Source: Actinernus sp. WN-2022
Lineage: Eukaryota; Cnidaria; Anthozoa; Actiniaria; Actinernidae
Direction: 5' to 3'
Length of the DNA: 64,000 bases
Assembly: GCA_030867875.1 (NCBI GenBank)
Contig: JAOWCC010000936.1
Coordinates: 79,889,032-79,953,031 of the forward strand
Shown: piece by piece, positions 53,901-62,900 of the stretch
How the letters are laid out: every line of letters begins with the position of its first letter
How positions within the stretch are numbered: the first letter of the stretch is position 1
Position numbers and translations under genes: made by a program
Notes under the pieces: model-generated
Database searches by the model: none
What the model was told of the DNA's origin: nothing
What the model saw: the letters and a program-made list of their open reading frames with translations, nothing else

Positions 53901-56900
53901 AAATATCTGCGGTGTAGATCACCCAGTGCACCGCCCAGCTCATCTCCTTCTCCTAAGGGCTGCCGCACCTGTTCTCTGTTGTTATCCATGTCATCCTGCA
54001 GGTCACCCAGTCTGTCAAATACCTCGTCTTTGTCAAACGAGCGTTGCAGCTCGTCCTCCATCTCTTTGATACGATCTTCTAAGTCTGCGTTCTTAGCCTT
54101 AAAAGAAAACGAAAATGTTTAGGATTTAGGTTTTCTTCTGTAGTACCACTCAAAGGTGGACGGAGAACCTCAACAGACTTAAGGTACAGACACACGCAAC
54201 AACATTGCCGGCAAGATCGAGTTCTGCTTCGGCAACATTGCGCGCAACAAACTGCACCGTGTGAACAACAATTGCTGGTAATATTGCGCGCAACAAACTG
54301 CACCGTGTGAACAACAATTGCTGGTAATATTGCGCGCAACAAACTGCACCGTGTGAACAACAATTGCTGGTAATATTGCGCGCAACAAACTGCACCGTGT
54401 GAACAACAATTGCTGGTAATATTGCGCGCAACAAACTGCACCGTGTGAACAACAATTGCTGGTAATATTGCGCGCAACAAACTGCACCGTGTGAACAACA
54501 ATTGCTGGTAATATTGCGCGCAACAAACTGCACCGTGTGAACAACAATTGCTGGTAATATTGCGCGCAACAAACTGCACCGTGTGAACAACAATTGCTGG
54601 TAATATTGCGCGCAACAAACTGCACCGTGTGAACAACAATTGCTGGTAATATTGCGTGCAACAAACTGCACCGTGTGAACAACAATTGCTGGTAATATTG
54701 CGCGCAACAAACTGCACCGTGTGAACAACAATTGCTGGTAATATTGCGCGCAACAAACTGCACCGTGTGAACAACAATTGCTGGTAATATTGCGTGCAAC
54801 AAACTGCACCGTGTGAACAACAATTGCTGGTAATATTGCGCGCAACAAACTGCACCATGTGAACAACAATTGCTGGTAATATTGCGCGCAACAAACTGCA
54901 CCATGTGAACAACAATTGCTGGTAATATTGCGCGCAACAAACTGCACCGTGTGAACAACAATTGCTGGTAATATTGCGTGCAACAAACTGCACCGTGTGA
55001 ACAACAATTGCTGGTAATATTGCGCGCAACAAACTGCACCATGTGAACAACAATTGCTGGTAATATTGCGCGCAACAAACTGCACCATGTGAACAACAAT
55101 TGCTGGTAATATTGCGCGCAACAAACTGCACCGTGTGAACAACAATTGCTGGTAATATTGCACGCAACAAACTGCACCGTGTGAACAACAATTGCTGGTA
55201 ATATTGCGCGCAACAAACTGCACCATGTGAACAACAATTGCTGGTAATATTGCGCGCAACAAACTGCATCTCAACGGCATCACCTTCTACTAACTTATTT
55301 TAAGTCCGGCCTGGGTTTGAATCCGCGACCCACAGGACAGACTGGAGCTTAACTACCGAGCTAACCGGGATGTTAAAGATGCTCTGTCTACCGTGACGTT
55401 TTGTGAGGGTGTAGCTATTGTTGCATACCTTCTGGGAATAACAATACTAAAATTTACGCTTTCAAGCTCTGAATTTCATAAAAGGCATACGAAATTCGAG
55501 AGAGTTAAAGAAATCCATGTTTTGGGCGCTTTTTGATTGAGTGTCCAAAGTACTATGTGACGTTTGCTTAGCTTTTCTATTGGCTGTGAAAAATGTTGCG
55601 CAATTATCAGCCAATCAAGTTCTAAACTAAAACCAAACATTGTTTTGGTCCGTCAGGCATTTCTGTCAATCGTTTTAGCGAGTTATCCACGATTGCGTTT
55701 ACTTTTCCTCGTTACTGGTTGAAGTAAAACCAATCACGAATTACTTCAGTTCGTGACTGGTTCATTGCGTTTTACTTACTCCCGTCGACACACCGTTCGA
55801 CGTGAATAGGATTACCGTGGTATTACATCGTCTATATCTATATTGCAGGGTCTCAATACAAACTGAGGTCCACTACAAACGTCGAACTCTTCATGTGTAA
55901 ACTCGATGCTCTTAACAATAGCTTTAGTCATTAGCATTAAATTTAGTACACGAAATGTTCGACGATCGTACTGGGCCTTTATAGTGTAACAAACCCGGCA
56001 GTGAATCAAAACCCAGCCTGCTTCGGAAACACAAATGAAGCACTAGAAAACCAGGAGCCCATTACCACAGGGTCCCAAATTAACTTTTTCACGTAGGCGC
56101 CAACTGGCGACCAGCCCAAAATTGTTCAGTCGCCGAAAGACCAATTGTGGTCGCCACGTTTCAAGCGAGATGCGACAAAGAACATTGGCTGGCATGTTTT
56201 ATTGGCTAAATTTAGTTAGAACATCGTGTGACTTCGGGACAGACTTTAGGTAAAGAAGACTTTAGGTAAGTCGCCTAACTCTGAAATTTTGGTCGCCAAC
56301 ACTCAAAATTTAGTCGCATTGGCTTAGTAGCTTTTATGTAAGTTTTCTTGCTTCTTCGCGAAACATTTCACTTAAGGTTATCGTATAGCTTCAGAGCCGA
56401 ATTTTGCAAAAAAAAATTTTCGCGTAACAACAGACAAAAAGGTTTTTTTTTTTTTATCTAGACGGAGAAATATCAAAAAGAAACATCTTACCGGAAGATT
56501 GCATTACATATTTTGATTGACAGCTCATACACCACATCAATCGTCATGAGCATTCAACCGTAGCTAAGCGCGGGAGTAACAACCGTTCAGTTCGAAGTTC
56601 GCTCTGTGGCTTGTTGTCAGCGTCCTATCGAATCTTTTCTCACATAAATATGTCATCGTAAATTCGAAGCGTATTCGCTAAAATTATCCGTATATGTCTT
56701 CTTCAAAACAAGTATCTGGTCCTTGGAGTTCAAGAAAGAGGAAAAAATCAAAGAAATGTTCGAAATTATATATTCTTATTACCACGGCTAAACTATTTTG
56801 TTGTACATTAGGCCGCTTGATTCTACAATAACATGCCCAATCTCTGACATTTTCCGGAGCATATATTCACGGGCTGATTCTTCGGGTAATTTATCTGTCC

Positions 56901-59900
56901 TTGTGCTTTCCTTTCGTCTTCCGCGTCCGTTTGGTCTGCTTTGGTTTTGCCTTCTTCTTGTCTTTAGCTGGTTTATCCTTTGCCGTTTATTCTGGCGTTC
57001 GACCGGTTTATTCTTGGTTTTGCCCATAATGAAGAGTGATTGAAAACGCGAAACTAACTCAACTGAGCGCGAAGACCTTTGATTGTGTTGCTTTCATGCC
57101 GCATTGGCTGCTTTATAGCCGAAAAGAAACGACTGAAAAAAAATACAGAAGAGCCGGCAAGCAGGCTACAAAAGCGCATGCGCAGACGTTTTGTCGAGGT
57201 GTGGCCCACTACATTCTCGTTCCCAGTGCCTCCTCGACTAACTGAAAAATCGGAGTTGAGGAGGCACTGGGAACGAGAATGTGGCCCACTAGTGTCTGTT
57301 GGTCATCATTTAACCCTCACTGAAATCTATTCATCAATTATACATCGATACTTAGTTCAAGACAAGGGCTCCACCCTCTCCACCCCCGGCTCTTACTTTG
57401 AGGCCGTCAACCTGCACGGCTAGTTCCTTTGTTTCTCTCTCCTTGTCGAGCCCAGTCCTCACCGCCTGTAGTGCCTTTTCTACTTTCTCTTGCTCTCTGT
57501 GTATCCGATCCTCAACAGCTTGACGATCAGCCTGAGGAAGACAAAAGTTCTCAGTTAACTTTACCTCCTCTAACTCACAATTTCTGGCCAGGCCCTGCGT
57601 TCCACTGATTTTCACCTTCACATGACCATAAAATTCGTTTAAAGCAAAATATCCAAATTCACCGACACCATTTTGAAGACCATGTTATTCTACGTTCATA
57701 AATACCAGCAGCGAGTCCGGCTATTCACAGTTCTGGAAATTGTTGAAGTTTTGACTTCCACACTTTTTCTCTGGAATTTGTGAATATTTAACTTAAAAAT
57801 GACTAACAAGGAACCGTGTCACGGCGAGACACCGTTACATTATTTTCATCCATTTTCATACGAACTGACGAACCTCGCGCACATGTGGGATGGTTAGAAT
57901 CAAAGTAAATATGTAACAATGACTAACAAACTGTGTATAGACAAGTAAAATATTGTATATAATTCAACCAAGCATCGAGATAGGGCAGGTTTGACTCCAC
58001 ACATGCGCAACACCATGACATAGCCCCTGCCGTCGCATTGAATGTCGCTGCACACGCTGTATAAAGCCTCGACCTTATTCTGTTGTCGTAGTTTGTCCAA
58101 AGCGTTCCGTAGCTTCTCAACCTCAGCTTCGGCGGCTTTGAGCCTCGCTTTGGTGTTAGCCAGTAGAGGTTCAAGCGAGCTGCCCTTTGCCACCTGGCCT
58201 TCTAGCTCGGACAGACGTCGATGTAACGCTTGTGCGTTCGCTTTTTCTCTGTCCAGCGCGTCTTGAGCGGCTGCGGAATGAAATGAAAAATCATTAATAA
58301 AAACATATAAAACTGAAGAAAAGCAGAGAGGAATCCTGAAAAGGGAATCTTTGATCCACTGAAACTGAGGACAGAATGTGCAGAATAGCTGATATTACAG
58401 TGGCGCCTACGAATAGCAGTTTCAGCGGTATTGACCCGAACGTCTCACTTCGATGTAATGAAGCGCTATTCAAACTGTGTATCTAAATTAGTCGTGCTTG
58501 TTTAAGAGGGTGTTGGTGTCATGCAAGAATGATGGTTTCAATGGCGCATCATTACATCGAAGTGAGGCGTTCGGGTCAATAGATGGGTTGCACTCAATCC
58601 CCAGAGATTCAAAGGGCATGGCGGCCATGTTGGTGTACCTAACAAAAGAAGCTAACGAAGAAGCTATTGTTAAAGGTACACCAACATGGCCGCCGTGACG
58701 TCATGTGCAACCATCTATACCGCTGAAACTGCTATTCCTAAACGCCACCGTAATATCAGCTATTTGTTATTTCCACAACTGAATAATTAGAAACTACATT
58801 TACGGCCACCCCGTCAATAGAGCGGACTTCGTATGAGTGGGACAAGAATACGGCATGTCCGTAGCGTTACCGTAACCGTACTCTACTTACTGTACCGTAA
58901 CTCTGTAATATGATTGGACGAGAAAGACAAAAACAATAGGGAAACCATTTCAACGGCAATGCCGTACAGTAGCCGTGCCATAAGTCATTGCCATGCATAA
59001 CTTGCCCAGTTATACGAAATCCGCTCTATAACCTACTTTATTATTACAACCACATTTAATGGAGTCGGACTGTAGTGTCGCCAGTCTCACAAACCTTGTA
59101 GCTGTTGCTTCAGCCGAGCATTGTTGTTCTTGAGTTGATTGTTTTCTCCTGCCTTGTCCTGTAGACCCTTCAGTCTGTTCTCCAGGGCGTCTTTCTCTCT
59201 CTGTAGTTGTCCAATCTTCAGCTGTTGTTGTGCTACCTGTTTCTTCATAGCCTCAAGGTGGCTATTCAAATCATCTACGATGTCCTTCAGCTCTCCTTTC
59301 AGTCTTCCCTCGTCAGCGGACACTTTTCCTAAATGTAAATAAAACATAAAAAATATAAGAATACTAGAGTGGTTTTACTAAACCCGTGAAATAAAATCTA
59401 ATAGTCAGTATATAATAGTCAAATAGAAACAAAAGAAAACAATGGATGTGACGATTAGACTAATATCTATTACACGGGTTAAGTTAACTGAATCACTATA
59501 ATTTATATCTATAACAATTTACATGCCATAAAAAGAGTGTACCAAGCTAACGTACCACTGATCATTATTTATTCTATCAAACTCAAAATCATATGCCCTA
59601 TCATCTCGAGACCCTAGGATTCCCTTGAAGCGGGGTTGTTACTAAACGTATGAAGAGTTGGTCTTGCCTTGTTTTGACTTATTGCCATTTTCTCCTGTTG
59701 ATAGTAGACAAAACATGACGAGAAAAACACTTTCCTATTTTACCTTGAAACCAAACGAAATTCATACATACAAAATGAACGCAGTTTCTTTTTTCATTTC
59801 TAAGCAACTTCAACTGTACAACATGGTGCGACTAACGTTTAGAAGCTAGTTCATCCTCTAGTTGTTGTAGTGCTGCCATCTCCGCCTGCAGTCTTTCCAG

Positions 59901-62900
59901 TGCCTTGTCGTACTCCTTCTTCAGCTGGTCGTACCCCTGAAGCGCATTCCGGAGCTGATTCTCAGCGGCTGCTAGCCTCGTTTGCAAGTGACCCTGAAGA
60001 TGAAGGTGTTATGTAAACACAAGTTCACAGAATGTGTCGCCGTCTATTGCTAAATTGTAAATAAGTATTCATAATTAATAAATGATAGGCTGGGTCAGTG
60101 AATAGACAAGTGGTGTTGTTGTTTTACGGGTGGCTGGTAACATGGACTGATGCGGGTTAAGTTGGTGCTGTTACTGAATGCTACAAACTTCAGTAGAAAA
60201 AACCTCCGAACTCAGTATATTATTTACCTGCATGTAAGGCCTGAAGTGAAGTTTTCTGTTAAATTAGCCATCACGAGTATCATAATAGATATTCATAATG
60301 TGTAAACATTTCCTCTGTACATACACTTAATTAATTAAACTGCAAATACATCATCATCTCATCGACAAAGTTGATAACTCACACCAGTTTTACCCAATTT
60401 TAACTATGTTTTCCCTCGTGAACTGTATGGTATATACTTGTGTGTACGGTACATAAAAAATACACATCACTCGAAGGACTGTTTGTCCTAGTAAGACTGA
60501 CACATGATCTGTCAACAAATCCTATTAAAACAACGAGTCGTACATCGATTTATATAAACGATTTTTGGGGCGTTTGGGGGATGAGAGTCTTTACATTTCT
60601 AAGTTCATATTACCACTGAGTCCAATCATAAATGTGCTAGACTAATCCTGAGTGATCCTGGTTATTATTACCCTCTATAAGCTATTACTACTATGGGATT
60701 TATCAGTCAAATTGACCTCATAATTATCATCTGTGTTCAAACATTGAGCATGAAAAAAATTTTCGGGTTACTTTATGTTTCCAAATCCAACGTTGTCATT
60801 TCCGAGTGAACAACTACAGCAGACTCCTCGGCTTGTTCACAGGGATCATCCCAGCCAGAGGGTGATGATCCCTGGGAACGAGCCAATGAAATGACATCTG
60901 TTCCTTATCGCCTCTTACATTCCTGTTGTCCACTGATGAATTTGATTTGGCAAAGGGTGATACTGTACAGCACCCGAAATGATCCCGTGCCCCAAATGAT
61001 CCCGAACCTGAAATGATCCCCAAATCGTACCCGAAATGATCCCCAACCCGAAATGACTCCCATCAAGTACCTGAGATGATCCCGAAATAATTTTGGGAAC
61101 GGACTTGGATTGGAGGGTAGAATTCCGGAATAGGTAAAACAATTTTATACTTTCTTGAAAAGAAGACAAGCAGCACAAACAAAAACAACAACAATATGAC
61201 GTCATCGGTCACGTGATTCTGATGAAATTCGCTAATAACTCATTCCAAATAAGCTAATATCTCGTTCCAGTACCGTGAGCACAAACAAAAACAATGACGT
61301 TTCGGTCACGTGATTCTGATGAAATTCGCTAATATCTTATTCCAAATAAGCTAATATCTCGTTCCAGTACAGCACAAACAAAAACAACAATATGACGTTT
61401 CGGTCACGTGATTCTGATGAAATTCGCTAATATCTTATTCCAAATAAGCTAATATCTCGTTCCAGTACAGCACAAACAAAAACAATATGACGTCATCGGT
61501 CACTTGATTCTGATGATATTCGCTAATATCGCTCTCGAAGTTCTTCTTTTGGTCTTTTTTGCGTTGTTTATAAACTCCTACCGCTTGAGCCGAAAAGTGG
61601 ATCATCACGTTCTTAAACCTGTTGTGCATTTTTGCGGTTGGACTATGCAACATTTCAGGAAAACTATCTTGGCTTGTTTTCTCTTTTATTTATTATTATA
61701 ATTTCTTTATGTAATTTCTATTTCAATTTCAGCCTCCAGCTCAGTGAAGAAATTTACCTCTTGACGATGCCGAACAGAACACGACGCTCTTTTTCTATAC
61801 TGACCGGAAAACGGTGCTTTCAAGATTGTATAATGCTAATGAAAGCTAGCAAAATCCGTATACGACAATTCTGTCGGTGGTACGTTGGATCTAACAGAGA
61901 GATCTGATCAGCCAAAAACAGTAATAAGTGAACCAGTCCAAGGACTACAGAAAAGCTGATCAAACAACGTATATATTGATAAGTTAACAATATTTCGGCT
62001 GGCCAAACCAGCCTTCTTCAAGTAGATCTTACAAGTGAATAATATTTCACAATGGTAAGTAAACATTTAAAAAGTGATTACACAATATGAGAGGAAAAAG
62101 GAAATGACGTAAGTAGAATAACCCGCGTAAAAAAATATACATATTAAGTTTCATCACGCTTAATTCATTCCGAGTGGTTCATTCAGTCATTCATTTGTTG
62201 GTTTCACACAAACATTGCTTATTTGGAACGAGATATTAACGAATTTCATCAGAATCACGTGACCAATGACGTCATATTGTTGTTTTTGTTTATGCTGTTT
62301 GTCTTCTTTTCAAGAAAGTATAAAAAATTTTTACCTATTCCGGAATTCTACCCTCCAATCTAAGTCCGTTCCCAAAAGTATTTCGGGATCATCTCAGGTA
62401 CTTGATGAGAGTCATTTCCGGTTGGGGATCATTTCGGGTACGATTTGGGGATCATTTCGGGTTCGGGATCATTTGGGGCTCGGGATCATTTCGGGTGCTG
62501 TACAATACTCCAAATTAAACCGTTTGATTTTGAAACATGAAAAAAACCTAGCCTGCCTGCCAGCTCTTCTGACCAACTTGACTGAAAATAAACAAAGAAG
62601 AGCTGGCATTAGCAGGCTAGAAAAACCCGAAAAAGCGTCCATTCTACATTCTTGAACGCAAACGGTAGATTGCATCCAACTGTCATGCATGTAATTCAGC
62701 TACTCACGTAAGACGGGTCATCAGGAGATGTTGTATTGAGTTTATGTTGTAGTTTCTTTAGTTCGTCGTCTTTTCTGCGTAAGTCGTCACCGATTTTGTT
62801 CATTCTCTCTTCCAATTCTGATGCTACATCCTGAAGCTGGCGTATCTGAAAAAATAGGGGCATGGCCACAAGAGCACGGGATTAGATATCGTTAAAACTG

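Larger units (their letters stand above)
60965..62503. mobile_element. 1.54 kb long inverted repeat (290 bp arms)
   Basis: Left arm 60965-61254 and right arm 62217-62503 are near-identical inverted copies from GTACAGCACCCGAAATGATC inward to CCAAATAAGC. The spacer is 962 bp. Each outer arm is built from GGGATCATTTCGGGT words. The ORFs at 60915-61205 (minus) and 62266-62655 (plus) are the same sequence read from the two arms (CCFCLCCLSSFQESIK), so they are not independent genes. Confidence 0.92.

Noticed and set aside
1863..55270. CRISPR arrays
   Set aside because: Tandem arrays have no unique spacers and the genome is animal; these are minisatellites.
54079..55283. Three overlapping minus ORFs of 352-396 codons
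   Set aside because: All are the same 46 bp tandem unit read in three frames; intronic, low complexity, no domain.
56788..57027. Lys/Arg-rich 79-codon ORF (MGKTKNKPVERQNKRQR)
   Set aside because: No family recognised and both strands are open; likely chance in an AG-rich stretch.
60915..62655. Two apparently paralogous small proteins on opposite strands
   Set aside because: They are the two arms of one long inverted repeat, so not independent genes.
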